A DNA stretch of 17,990 nucleotides from CAZBQG01 sp964493945 (GTDB taxonomy: Bacteria; Pseudomonadota; Alphaproteobacteria; Rhodospirillales; UBA2165). The position numbers and the translations under genes were made by a program. The stretch lies in the NCBI GenBank assembly GCA_964493945.1, contig CAZBQG010000066.1, forward strand, positions 1-17,990, written 5' to 3'. Positions within the stretch are counted from its first letter, which is position 1, and each line of letters opens with the position of its first letter. Shown here piece after piece: positions 1-7,270 of the stretch. Below the pieces are notes generated by a model, which was given only the letters and a program-made list of their open reading frames with translations, searched no databases and was not told where the DNA came from.

Positions 1-4
1 TGAT

Positions 5-10
5 CCTCCT
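5..10 (-). promoter_or_regulatory. Ribosome binding site of a gene just beyond the left edge
   Basis: On the minus strand the last bases of the window read GAGGAGGATCA, a perfect AGGAGG Shine-Dalgarno core only four bases from the edge. A start codon must lie a few bases outside the window. The site resembles the one in front of the second DsrE-like gene (AGGAGG at 306-311). This suggests the minus-strand operon continues leftward with at least one more gene. The gene itself cannot be seen. Confidence 0.55.
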
Positions 11-52
11 CTTCCTAACTATAAAGGTGGACCACTCAATGGGGGGAGGACC

Positions 53-296
53 AAGGGCGGGAACCCAGTCTTTTGGCAGGGGATGGTTTTCATCATCCAC
101 CTCGCGCCCATGGACCGCGTTGGGATGGGCTTTCTGCTGGGCGAAGGGTAATCCCCACAGCACCTTCATAGGCGAACACATTGATGTCATAGCCCCTAGC
201 CGCGGCGATATCGATAAGGCGGAAGACGGTGGTCGAGCGGGCACTTTCATAGGGCCCGTCCATAACCGCGAAAGTCAGCGTTTTCTTATCAGCCAT
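53..296 (-). pseudogene. DsrE-family protein, frameshifted and C-terminally decayed
   Basis: The start is the ATG at 296-294, nine bases after AGGAGG. The first 50 or so residues (MADKKTLTFAVMDGPYESAR and on to VFAYEGAV) look like the N-terminal half of a small DsrE/DsrF-like alpha/beta protein of the sulfur-relay type. Near 149-155 the reading frame breaks: the annotated frame runs into a TGA at 93-95. The frame one base over continues with family-like sequence (PFAQQKAHPNAVHG, then DDENHPLPKDWVPAL) down to about 53. One extra base near 150 explains this. Beyond that point neither frame gives a recognisable C-terminus, and the cysteine-bearing tail expected from the family is absent. It lies 14 bases downstream of the first DsrE-like gene, evidently in one operon. 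Family recall is from memory; the single-base shift could be an assembly error, but the lost tail argues for real decay. Confidence 0.6.
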
Positions 297-310
297 ATCA
301 ATCATCCTCC

Positions 311-637
311 TCAATGCCACATGGTCTTGGTGCCGGCGGCCATCTCATCGATGACCAGATCCAGCGGTGCCTTGGTGATTTCGCTTTTCAAGGCGTCGGT
401 GCCAATGGCGCGCTCGGCCAGGGAAAAATTACCGGTGAGAATTTTGACGCCCGCCTCGGCCGCCTTTTCAAGCCCGTTGGATTGGCTTCCGGCACGGACC
501 GGCAATACACTGTTCTGAACCAGAAACAAGGTCACATCATTGCCCGCACCGGCCAACTCAGCGGCTAAATCCTGAAAATATTCCACCTCGTTGCTCTCGA
601 ACGGATCGCGGGATTCGATTAATAAATACGCACTCAT
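311..637 (-). CDS. DsrE/DsrF-like small sulfur-relay family protein (108 aa)
   Basis: The start is the ATG at 637-635, five bases after GGGAGG; an in-frame upstream ATG at 658 has no such site. The 108-residue product begins MSAYLLIESRDPFES and has the alternating strand-helix pattern of the DsrE fold: YLLIESRDPFES, a helix through EYFQDLAAELAGAG, the strand DVTLFLVQNSVLPVR, then GLEKAAEAGVKILTG. DsrE/TusD proteins pass persulfide sulfur in bacterial sulfur relays or serve related cytoplasmic roles. I see no cysteine anywhere in this protein, so it cannot itself carry a persulfide and may be a structural partner or have another job. It is followed at once by a second, broken DsrE-like gene and is divergently oriented from the MBL-fold gene. 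The family call is fairly safe; the function is unknown. Confidence 0.7.
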   Translation of the reverse strand: MSAYLLIESRDPFESNEVEYFQDLAAELAGAGNDVTLFLVQNSVLPVRAGSQSNGLEKAAEAGVKILTGNFSLAERAIGTDALKSEITKAPLDLVIDEMAAGTKTMWH

Positions 638-825
638 ATATGCCTCCCTTGGTCTCACTTGATGATCACACTTACGATTGTCCAGGGTTGCCAGTCCATC
701 ACATCAATTGAAACTAATTTTTAATCACATTTCTGTGAGCGGATCGGCAATCCACCTCTTGTCCCGCCCTGCCCGGACGCGCCACAATGGCCCGGGAGAT
801 TGACTTCAACGGGAGGTGGGAAACC
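638..825. promoter_or_regulatory. Divergent intergenic region between the DsrE-like operon and the MBL/TRAP operon
   Basis: These 188 bases separate two outward-facing gene groups and must hold both sets of start signals. The middle part (about 700-735) is AT-rich compared with its surroundings. It contains TTGAAA at 708-713, a possible plus-strand -35 box, but the hexamer 17 bases on (TTCTGT) is a poor -10. I found no convincing operator palindrome, riboswitch or terminator. The plus-strand ribosome binding site GGGAGG at 811-816 belongs to the MBL-fold gene. Confidence 0.35.
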
Positions 826-1719
826 ATGCGCGTAATAATGCTGGGAACGGGCGCTGCGCCGGCTGATCCGGAGCGCGGCGGCTCGGCGATGGTGATCACG
901 CACAAGGACAGACATTATATGTTTGATTGCGGACCGGGTGCGACGCGCCGGCTTTTAGAGGCCCATCTGAATCCGGCGAGCATCGACACGGTCTTTCTGT
1001 CCCATCTGCATTACGACCATATCGCCGATTTTCCCTATTTCATGCTGAGTAGTTGGATATGGGACCGGGCCAACGCCCCCGTCGTGGTCGGCCCGCCGGG
1101 CACCGGAAATTTCATATCCCACCTGTTCGAGGATGGCGCCTTCGCCAAGGATATCGAGGCGCGCACCCAATATCCCAAACGCCAGGCCAATCTTCATGTG
1201 CTCAGACCCGATGTGCGTGAATGCGAACCGGGGCTTGTCTTCGAAGATGATCTGGTGCGGGTGACGGCGTGTTATGTGGAACATATACCGCTCGAGGTTT
1301 CGCCCTGTTTCGGGCTGCGCATGGATACGAAGGACGGCAAATCCATTGCCTTCAGCGGCGACACTGCACCTTGCGAGGCATTTATCGAAATGGCCACCGG
1401 CGTCGATCTTTTGGTCCATGAATGCACCTTCCCCGAAAGCGCCATCGAGTTCCGGAAAACGGCCGCTGTCGGCACCTGGTCCCATACCAGCCCGACGGAG
1501 TTGGGCAAAATCGCGGAGCGCACAGGGGCCAAACAATTGCTCGCCACTCATTTCGGCAGTTTCGACACGACCAATCCGGTGATCATCGAGGCCCAGGCCA
1601 TCCATATGCCGAAAGACATCATCGGGCCCCATCTGATGGATGAGGTGGCCGCCGATATCCGTAAAAATTATGCAGGCCCTTTGCGTCTGGCTCATGATTT
1701 GATGCGCATCGACGTCTAG
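826..1719 (+). CDS. Metallo-beta-lactamase-fold hydrolase, RNase Z-like (297 aa)
   Basis: I chose the ATG at 826, which follows GGGAGG by nine bases, over an in-frame ATG at 787. The protein has the full zinc-binding set of the RNase Z/arylsulfatase-like branch of the metallo-beta-lactamase fold. This comprises SHLHYDH (His60, His62, Asp64, His65), His153 in VEHIPLE, the bridging Asp179 in FSGDTAPC, and His242 in LATHFGSFD. A typical SHTSPTELGKIAERTGAKQL segment occurs at 219-238. The motifs imply a soluble cytoplasmic dinuclear zinc hydrolase. True RNase Z carries a tRNA-clamping exosite arm that I do not see clearly, so a small-molecule ester or sulfur-ester substrate is equally possible. 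The gene sits 26 bases upstream of the TRAP permease and is probably the first gene of that operon, which hints at action on the imported solute. Confidence 0.85.
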   Translation: MRVIMLGTGAAPADPERGGSAMVITHKDRHYMFDCGPGATRRLLEAHLNPASIDTVFLSHLHYDHIADFPYFMLSSWIWDRANAPVVVGPPGTGNFISHLFEDGAFAKDIEARTQYPKRQANLHVLRPDVRECEPGLVFEDDLVRVTACYVEHIPLEVSPCFGLRMDTKDGKSIAFSGDTAPCEAFIEMATGVDLLVHECTFPESAIEFRKTAAVGTWSHTSPTELGKIAERTGAKQLLATHFGSFDTTNPVIIEAQAIHMPKDIIGPHLMDEVAADIRKNYAGPLRLAHDLMRIDV

Positions 1720-1745
1720 GCGCGAAGGCGGGGGCTTGAGCAAAG

Positions 1746-3620
1746 ATGGTCGATAATCTGACAAAGCGCCTGGCGGACCTGATCGGCTTCGGGCTTGCCC
1801 TGTTCGCCATCTATACGGCGGGGTTCGGACAGTTCGAGCCTTCCTTCCATCGCGGCCTTTCCATGGGTGCGGCCGTTTTCCTGATCGTCTTGATATATCC
1901 CATATCGGAGCGCATCAGCCGCCCTCTCCCTGGCGGCCATCTCATTCCCAGGCTTATAGACGGTGTGCTCGCGCTGATTTTCGCCATCGGCATCTACAAG
2001 CTGATCGTCATCGCCGATGCCTTGTGGACGGGTATTTACGATTTCACCCGGGCTGACCTGATTTTCTCGCTGCTCGCCATCTGCGTAATCCTGGAACTAT
2101 CCCGCCGGGCCATCGGACTGCCATTGAGCCTGATCGCCGGCGCCGCCTTGATCTATGCGGCGTTCGGCAAACAGCTTCCGTGGATATTCAATCATGTGGG
2201 CTTCACCCTGGAACAGATCATGCAGGGCATGTGGTACAGCCTGGACGGGGTATTCGGCCTGCCGACAGCGGTCCTGGTCAATATTGTTTTCGTCTATATC
2301 GTGTTCGGCGCGATCCTTGAAGGCAGCGGCGCGGGCGCCGTGCTCCTCAAGCTGGCAATGAGCGCGACCGGCCGCCTGCGCGGCGGACCGGCCCACGCGG
2401 CGATCGTCGCCAGCGGCCTGTTCGGCACCATGTCGGGCAGCGCCGTCGCCAATGTGGTCGGCACGGGCGTGTTCACCATCCCCATGATCAAAAAACGTGG
2501 CTTCACCCCCACTTTTGCCGGCGCCGTCGAGACCGCCGCCTCATCGGGCGGCCAGATCATGCCGCCGATCATGGGTGCCGCGGCCTTTCTGTTGGCCGAA
2601 CTCACCGGAACCGCCTATTTGAACGTAGCTGTTGCCGCCCTGGTGCCAGCGCTGTTCTTTTACGGGGCCTTGTTCGCCGCAGTATCGGTGGAGGCGGCGC
2701 GCCTTGGCATCCAACCCATCCCGCCCGCCGAGCGCCAACGGATGACCAGATCGGACTGGCATCTGTCCCTCATGTTCATCGTGCCGCTGATCGTCCTGAT
2801 CGGCGTCCTGATTTCGGGCCGGACGGCGGCCGGGGCCGGTTTCTGGGCGACCATCGCGGCGATTGCTATTCCCTTCGCGGTCAATCCAGCGGTCCGCGCC
2901 GATCCCAAGCGCCTCCTCAGATCATTGATCAAAGGCGGGCTGGCGGGGGCCCGCATCATGATGGCCGTCGGCGCAATTGGCGTGCTTCTGGCGGTGCTCA
3001 ACATGACCGGCCTGGGCATCCGCTTTTCCAACGTCATCCTGGCGCTGGGCGAAGGCAATCTTCTGCTTTCCCTGTTCTACACCATGATCGGCGCGCTGAT
3101 CCTGGGCATGGGGCTGCCGACCCTGCCGGCCTATTTGATCATCGTTCTGGTCATGGGCCCGGCCTTGGCCGATCTCGGCATTCCGGTGCTCGTCGCCCAT
3201 ATGTTCGTCTTCTATTTCGGCGTTCTGTCAGTGATTACGCCGCCGGTGGCACTGGCCGCTTACGCCGCCGCGCCGATCGCCGGGTCACGACCCCTGGCCA
3301 CCGGCGTGACGGCCGTGCGACTGGCCTTCGTCGGTTTCGTCATCCCCTATATTTTCGCCTTTCACCCTTCATTGCTGCTTATCGTTGGCTTCAACCCGGT
3401 CGAATTCACCTGGGTATCGTTGCGCCTGATCGTCGCCATCTGGATGCTGACGACGGCCCTTGCCGGGTTCGAGCAGGCACCACTGGCTCAATGGATGCGC
3501 GGATTACGGTTGATCCTTGGCGCGGCGCTTCTGTATCCTCTTATCTGGGTGCAGATCGCGGCCGGTGTTCTGGCGATCGCCACCGTTATTTTGGAGCGGC
3601 TGAAGGCACGAGCCGCATAA
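1746..3620 (+). CDS. Fused TRAP transporter permease (DctQM-type, TAXI-associated, 624 aa)
   Basis: This is an integral inner-membrane protein made almost entirely of hydrophobic segments. The first 140 or so residues form the small four-helix DctQ-like part; the rest is the large DctM-like part. DctM hallmarks are SGSAVANVVGTGVFTIPMIK (about 230-249) and ETAASSGGQIMPPIMG (262-277), with a second repeat-like stretch around GALILGMGLPTLPAYLIIVL and VITPPVALAAYAAAP. Such fusions normally work with TAXI-type periplasmic receptors, and one follows 17 bases downstream. TRAP systems use an ion gradient to import organic acids or amino acids. Length is normal for the fused type and no disruption is visible. 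The start ATG at 1746 has only a weak ribosome binding site, consistent with translation following the upstream MBL gene. The substrate cannot be read from the permease. Confidence 0.93.
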   Translation: MVDNLTKRLADLIGFGLALFAIYTAGFGQFEPSFHRGLSMGAAVFLIVLIYPISERISRPLPGGHLIPRLIDGVLALIFAIGIYKLIVIADALWTGIYDFTRADLIFSLLAICVILELSRRAIGLPLSLIAGAALIYAAFGKQLPWIFNHVGFTLEQIMQGMWYSLDGVFGLPTAVLVNIVFVYIVFGAILEGSGAGAVLLKLAMSATGRLRGGPAHAAIVASGLFGTMSGSAVANVVGTGVFTIPMIKKRGFTPTFAGAVETAASSGGQIMPPIMGAAAFLLAELTGTAYLNVAVAALVPALFFYGALFAAVSVEAARLGIQPIPPAERQRMTRSDWHLSLMFIVPLIVLIGVLISGRTAAGAGFWATIAAIAIPFAVNPAVRADPKRLLRSLIKGGLAGARIMMAVGAIGVLLAVLNMTGLGIRFSNVILALGEGNLLLSLFYTMIGALILGMGLPTLPAYLIIVLVMGPALADLGIPVLVAHMFVFYFGVLSVITPPVALAAYAAAPIAGSRPLATGVTAVRLAFVGFVIPYIFAFHPSLLLIVGFNPVEFTWVSLRLIVAIWMLTTALAGFEQAPLAQWMRGLRLILGAALLYPLIWVQIAAGVLAIATVILERLKARAA

Positions 3621-3637
3621 TAGGGAGGAGCGCTACC

Positions 3638-4666
3638 ATGGCGAAATTTCTTAAAATCTGTTTCGTGACCCTGGGCATTGCCGTCCTGACCCTGGTTCTG
3701 ACACCGGTGGCGGGCGCCAAGACCGTTCTCAAGCTGTCATCGACGCCACCGGGAACGGCGCCGTTTCTGTATCTTTCGGCCTTCGCCGATATGGTCAACA
3801 AGCATGTGCCCGATGTGGAGGTTCAGATCAACGCCACCGGCGTCGCGACCCGGCATTATGTCGAGGCGACCCGTGGCACCATCGATCTGTTCTACAACAC
3901 GCCCTTGTTTCATGGCTGGATGGTCAAGGGCGCGCGCTTCTACAAGAAAGTGAAGCACGGCCCGGAGGTGGCCAAAAAAGTTTCCACCCTGCTTTCGCTC
4001 AAGTTGGCCATCTACCATGTACTGACTCGGGCCGATTCAGGGATTAAGACGCTCAAGGATATCAAGGGGCGCAAGGTCTTCCTGGGCCCGCCGGCGGGCG
4101 GTGCCACATTCATCGCCACGGGCATTGTGGAGGGATCGTCGGGCCTGAAACTGGGCAAGGACTTTACCGTTCTGCGCCTCGGGTGGGGCGCGGGGGTCGA
4201 TGCCTTCCGCGACCGCCAGGTCGATGTGGTCGTCAACCCAAATCCGGTGCCGGCAGCGGTGCTGCAGCAAATCGCCCTGACCACCAAAATCCGATTCCTG
4301 GGCATCCCCGAGGATAAGCTCAATGCGAAGCGGATCAAGGGCCTGCTGGGCAGCCCAGGGCGGACCAAGGAGGCGCTAGCCCCGAATGCCTACGGCAAGA
4401 ACCAGATCAACACCAAACCGGTGATTACAGTCGGCTCCTGGGGTGGGATCGGTGTGCGCTCCTCCATCTCTCCGGATTTGGCCTATAAGATGACCAAGGC
4501 TTTCTGGGAGAATATCCAGGAGGTGTACAAAAAGGCGGCCGGTTTCAGGGATGCCATCAAGTTCAAGAATGCGCTGAACCAGATCGCTTCGCCCCTGCAT
4601 CCGGGAGCAGCACGCTACTACCGTGAAAAGGGCTTGAAAATTCCGGCCAGGCTGATCGCCAAGTAA
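3638..4666 (+). CDS. TAXI-family TRAP transporter solute receptor (342 aa)
   Basis: The start is the ATG at 3638, after GGGAGGAG. The N-terminus is a clear Sec signal peptide: lysines at 3 and 6, a hydrophobic core through GIAVLTLVLTP, and likely cleavage after AGA at residue 27. The mature protein shows TAXI receptor features: KLSSTPPGTAPFLYLSAFAD near its start, a segment ending TLKDIKGRKVFLGPPAGGAT, WGAGVDAFRDRQVDVVV, and VGSWGGIGVRSSISPDLAYK. It should bind a solute in the periplasm and hand it to the fused permease directly upstream. Characterised TAXI receptors include glutamate and other dicarboxylate-type binders. Given the D-glutamate genes a few kilobases on, a glutamate-like ligand is an attractive guess, but it is not shown here. 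Length and reading frame are intact. Confidence 0.9.
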   Translation: MAKFLKICFVTLGIAVLTLVLTPVAGAKTVLKLSSTPPGTAPFLYLSAFADMVNKHVPDVEVQINATGVATRHYVEATRGTIDLFYNTPLFHGWMVKGARFYKKVKHGPEVAKKVSTLLSLKLAIYHVLTRADSGIKTLKDIKGRKVFLGPPAGGATFIATGIVEGSSGLKLGKDFTVLRLGWGAGVDAFRDRQVDVVVNPNPVPAAVLQQIALTTKIRFLGIPEDKLNAKRIKGLLGSPGRTKEALAPNAYGKNQINTKPVITVGSWGGIGVRSSISPDLAYKMTKAFWENIQEVYKKAAGFRDAIKFKNALNQIASPLHPGAARYYREKGLKIPARLIAK

Positions 4667-4693
4667 CCGGCCGGGAACGAGGTGCAGCGGGGG

Positions 4694-5353
4694 GTGGGAA
4701 ACGAAGGCCGGAGCCCTCCGGCAGGGCATGGGCCAGCCGCTGATCCGGTTCGTCATTCCTATGCCAAACGCGCCGCCGGCTATGACCGATGGTGGGCATC
4801 TTATGTGGCGGCCACCATCGGCCAGACTCTGAGCCGCGTCCAACTCGACGGCGGAGAGGCGCTGCTTGATGTGGGCTGCGGCACCGGAACGCTGCTCGAC
4901 ACCTTGTCCCAAAGCTGGCCGGACCTGGCGCTTTCGGGCATGGATCTGTCTCCGGAAATGCTTCAGGTGGCGGCGCAAAAGCTGGGCGGCCGTGCCCAAC
5001 TCATGTTAGGCGAAGCGAACGCGCTTCCATTCGCCGATGGGGCCTTTCAGGTATTGGTATCGACCAGTGTCTTTCACTATCTGCGCGACCCGGCGGGCGC
5101 GTTGGCAGAATTCTACCGCGTGCTGACGCCCGGTGGCCGGCTGGTCATTACCGATTGGTGCGACGATTATCTCGCCTGCCGCGTCTGTTCGTGGTTTGTG
5201 AGAGCCTGGGATCCGTCCCATGAACGAATCCTGGGCAGCGCAGAGTGCCGCCAGATCATGGCGGCCTCGGCCTTCGATCTCCTGAGCCTGGAGCGCTATA
5301 AGATCAACTGGCTCTGGGGAATGATGACGATGATCGCCAAAAAGCCTGGCTGA
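4694..5353 (+). CDS. Class I SAM-dependent methyltransferase (219 aa)
   Basis: Motifs of the UbiE/Methyltransf_11 type are complete. The SAM-binding glycine loop is LLDVGCGTGTLLD (about 57-69), the acidic ribose-binding loop GMDLSPEMLQVA, motif II ANALPFADGAFQVLVSTSVF, and motif III RVLTPGGRLVITDW. An N-terminal YAKRAAGYDRWW segment is typical of these enzymes. No ATG fits. I prefer the GTG at 4694, ten bases after GAGGTG, but an in-frame GTG at 4682 is also possible. It begins about 27 bases after the TAXI receptor gene and so is probably the last gene of that operon. It ends two bases before the stop of the oppositely oriented TlpA-like gene. The substrate is unknown; the tryptophan- and cysteine-rich C-terminal third gives no specific clue. 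Confidence 0.82.
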   Translation: MGNEGRSPPAGHGPAADPVRHSYAKRAAGYDRWWASYVAATIGQTLSRVQLDGGEALLDVGCGTGTLLDTLSQSWPDLALSGMDLSPEMLQVAAQKLGGRAQLMLGEANALPFADGAFQVLVSTSVFHYLRDPAGALAEFYRVLTPGGRLVITDWCDDYLACRVCSWFVRAWDPSHERILGSAECRQIMAASAFDLLSLERYKINWLWGMMTMIAKKPG

Positions 5354-5355
5354 GT

Positions 5356-5954
5356 TTATTTTTTTGGCAAATTATCCGTATATTCGGGCCGGTCGATGAA
5401 ATATTTGGTCAGGGCCCTGGCTTCCTTCGAATCCCATTCGGCGCCGCCTTCCAGTTTGCCCACTTCCCGGCCCTGGCGGTCGAAGATGAAAGTGGTGGGC
5501 ATGGCGTGAAGCCCCAATACCTTGCCCGAATTGCCTTGTGGATCGACGAAAGTGTCCAGATGGTTGAGGCGCGGTTGGCATTTCAGGCGGCCGGCCGCGA
5601 TCTTTCCGGTGTGATCGATATTGACCGCGACGACGGTGAAATCCTTGCCTGCCATGGATGCCTGAAGACGGTCGATGCCCGGCAGTTCACGTTTGCAGGG
5701 CGCACACCAGGAGGCATAGTAATTGAACAACACCACCTTGCCCTCGAATTTGTCCAGGCCCACCTGGCGGCCTTTGCCGTCGGCCCAGACGGCCTTGGGC
5801 CGGGCCGGGTGCTGGGCGCCAAAAGAAAATTCTGCATATGGCCGATAAGCTGGGGCCCCGCCGCCACTGGTTTTATCGCCAAAAACTCGAAACGTCCCGC
5901 GAACCCTATGAGCGCCGCCGCGCCCAGCGCGATCAAGGTGGTTTTTTTGTTCAT
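5356..5954 (-). pseudogene. TlpA/ResA-like thiol-disulfide oxidoreductase, frameshifted between signal peptide and mature domain
   Basis: The natural start is the ATG at 5954-5952, eight bases after AGGAG. It opens a good export signal, MNKKTTLIALGAAALIGFAG. That frame then loses the protein, while the frame one base over carries the whole redox domain: FGAQHPARPKAVWADG, VVLFNYYASWCAPCKREL with the WCAPC active site, FTVVAVNIDHTGK, the cis-proline segment GLHAMPTTFIFDRQG, and KLEGGAEWDSKEARAL. The join must lie near 5893-5905 and needs one missing base. The uninterrupted domain frame also has an ATG at 5994, but its N-terminus is polar and lacks a signal. TlpA-type proteins reduce disulfides in the periplasm, for example in cytochrome c or copper-site assembly. 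The intact catalytic domain suggests either a recent mutation or a sequencing error. It converges on the methyltransferase gene. Confidence 0.72.
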
Positions 5955-6048
5955 CGGTATTTCTCCTGATTTTCCGTTGGCCTCTGCCATCCATTTAACA
6001 GGGCCCTCGGGAAATGCCAGTCACAACCGATAACAATTAGATGATCAC

Positions 6049-6093
6049 CTATCCGGTGCCCACCAGGACAAGATCGATTTGGCTTTGGGTCAT
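6049..6093 (-). other. 14-codon ORF resembling the start of a flavoprotein or oxidoreductase gene
   Basis: The minus strand reads CCAGGAG, eight bases, then ATG, encoding MTQSQIDLVLVGTG followed by TAG. The good ribosome binding site and the hydrophobic strand ending in G-x-G look like the first beta strand of a dinucleotide-binding protein such as a malate:quinone oxidoreductase. The usual continuation is missing. It may be a truncated gene remnant or a leader peptide ahead of the TlpA-like gene. Fourteen residues are too few to prove homology. Confidence 0.2.
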
Positions 6094-6105
6094 TTTGAAA
6101 ACTCC

Positions 6106-6133
6106 TGGACAGCAGCCCCAATAGAAAGATAAT
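6106..6133 (+). promoter_or_regulatory. Sigma70-like promoter ahead of dgcNA
   Basis: TGGACA at 6106-6111 and GATAAT at 6128-6133 each match the sigma70 consensus at five of six positions and are separated by 16 bases. Transcription would start near 6140, upstream of the leader ORF at 6188 and of dgcN. This is the best promoter-like sequence I found in the window; it is a consensus match only. Confidence 0.4.
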
Positions 6134-6187
6134 TCCTGCACCAACGACAGGTACAAGGATTAATTGGCCCCGAAGGAAAAACGCATC

Positions 6188-6265
6188 ATGGGAAATGAAA
6201 CTTTATCCAGCGGCGCAGTCCCGGAATGCCCGGTGATCGAGGCCTTGTTCGAGCAGGCCGGGTAG
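6188..6265 (+). CDS. 25-codon leader ORF, in frame with dgcN and ended by an amber codon
   Basis: An ATG at 6188 lies ten bases after AAGGA and opens 25 codons (MGNETLSSGAVPECPVI, ending LFEQAG) before TAG at 6263-6265. That stop is six bases before, and in the same frame as, the TTG start of dgcN. A sigma70-like promoter lies just upstream. Translation ending here could deliver ribosomes to the weak dgcN start. Alternatives are that it was once an N-terminal extension of dgcN cut off by an amber mutation, or the tail of a lost gene. I do not recognise the peptide. Confidence 0.3.
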   Translation: MGNETLSSGAVPECPVIEALFEQAG

Positions 6266-6271
6266 CGGGTT

Positions 6272-7270
6272 TTGCAAATTCAGGCCCCTTATCTGTTGTT
6301 TCTGGGCGATGCGCCCGACGATCTGGCTGCCAAGACCGCCTTCGGTGTGGCCCATTGGCGTCCGGACCGCTGCGCCGGTCAGTTGCGTCTAGCGGGCTGC
6401 CAGCCCCGGCTGGACCTGCCCGAAATGGACCTGGACGAGGCCGTCCGGGCTGGCGTCAAAACCCTGGTCATCGGGGTTGCCAACCGAGGCGGCGTATTCG
6501 CCGATAGCTGGGTCCAGACCATGCAAGGTGCGCTAGAGCGGGGCATGGATATTGCCAACGGACTGCATTTCCGGCTGACCCAGGTGCCCGGTCTGAAAGA
6601 GCTTGCCCAAAAACATGAAAGATGGCTTTTCGATCTGCGCCATCCCGACCGGGAATTCCCCATCGGTACCGGCAAAAAGCGGGCCGGCTTTCGGCTGCTC
6701 ACCGTCGGCACCGATTGCTCCGTGGGCAAGATGTTTACGGCGCTTAGCATTGAGCGGGAAATGGCCGCTCGCGGTCTCAAAGTGGATTTCCGGGCCACGG
6801 GCCAGACCGGCATTCTGATTGCCGGCGGAGGGATTTCCGTTGATGCGGTGGTATCGGATTTTCTGGCCGGCGCCGTCGAGGAACTCTGCCCCGAAAACGA
6901 AGCGGATCATTGGGACGTCATTGAGGGACAAGGCTCCCTCTCCCACCCGTCCTATGCGGGCGTCACTCTGGGCTTGATCCACGGCGCCCAGCCCGACGCC
7001 ATGGCGCTCTGTCATGAGCCGACCCGCAGCCATATGCGGGGCCTTGTTCATCAACCCATGCCCGATTTGGCCGAAGCTATCGAGTTGAACGAAAGGGCTG
7101 CGCGCCTGACCAACCCGGCGGCCAGATGCATCGGGCTGGCCCTGGATACGTCGCGCCTGGAAGAGGCCGCCGCCAACAGCCTGATACAAGAGACTGCCGC
7201 CAGGATCGGTCTTCCTTGTGTTGATCCGGTGCGCAACGGGATCGCTGCTCTGCTCGATCAACTGCCATGA
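6272..7270 (+). CDS. dgcN: DUF1611-family protein, probable D-glutamate N-acetyltransferase DgcN (332 aa)
   Basis: The product has the features of the DUF1611/COG3367 family. The N-terminus is QIQAPYLLFLGDAPDDLAAK, followed by GVANRGGVF, a P-loop-like GTDCSVGKMFTALSIERE (from about residue 146), and the conserved VIEGQGSLSHPSYAG and LGLIHGAQPDAMALCHEP blocks. Members characterised in proteobacteria as DgcN acetylate D-glutamate and work with the racemase DgcA. Here dgcA overlaps the dgcN stop as ATGA, which strongly supports the call. The enzyme should be cytoplasmic. The start is most likely the TTG at 6272, because an in-frame TAG sits at 6263-6265 and the family begins at this point. The ribosome binding site is poor, so expression may depend on coupling to the leader ORF. 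Length is normal for the family and no internal break is seen. Confidence 0.85.
   Translation: MQIQAPYLLFLGDAPDDLAAKTAFGVAHWRPDRCAGQLRLAGCQPRLDLPEMDLDEAVRAGVKTLVIGVANRGGVFADSWVQTMQGALERGMDIANGLHFRLTQVPGLKELAQKHERWLFDLRHPDREFPIGTGKKRAGFRLLTVGTDCSVGKMFTALSIEREMAARGLKVDFRATGQTGILIAGGGISVDAVVSDFLAGAVEELCPENEADHWDVIEGQGSLSHPSYAGVTLGLIHGAQPDAMALCHEPTRSHMRGLVHQPMPDLAEAIELNERAARLTNPAARCIGLALDTSRLEEAAANSLIQETAARIGLPCVDPVRNGIAALLDQLP

Larger units (their letters stand above)
5955..6187. other. Intergenic region upstream of both the TlpA-like gene and dgcNA
   Basis: This stretch separates the divergent TlpA-like and dgcNA units. On the minus strand it holds a 14-codon ORF with a strong ribosome binding site (6049-6093); on the plus strand it holds a sigma70-like promoter (6106-6133). 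I see no tRNA, no repeat array and no good terminator hairpin. Its makeup, with an isolated gene-start-like fragment, suggests remnants of a lost gene. Confidence 0.4.

Noticed and set aside
638..825. FNR- or CRP-like palindromes in the divergent region
   Set aside because: Half-sites such as TTGAT and TGTGA occur, but no properly spaced full palindrome was found.
826..1719. Assigning the MBL-fold gene as housekeeping RNase Z (rnz)
   Set aside because: The motifs fit the broad family, but the exosite arm is unclear and the transporter-operon context argues against a tRNA-processing role.
955..1764. Long open frame (269 aa) on the minus strand opposite the MBL-fold gene
   Set aside because: It is the antisense shadow of a gene with complete zinc-binding motifs; it has no recognisable motif of its own.
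5941..5954. Seven-A run at codons 2-4 of the TlpA-like gene as a programmed slippage site
   Set aside because: The hydrophobic signal sequence lies after the run in the original frame, so slippage there would destroy the signal rather than join it to the redox domain.
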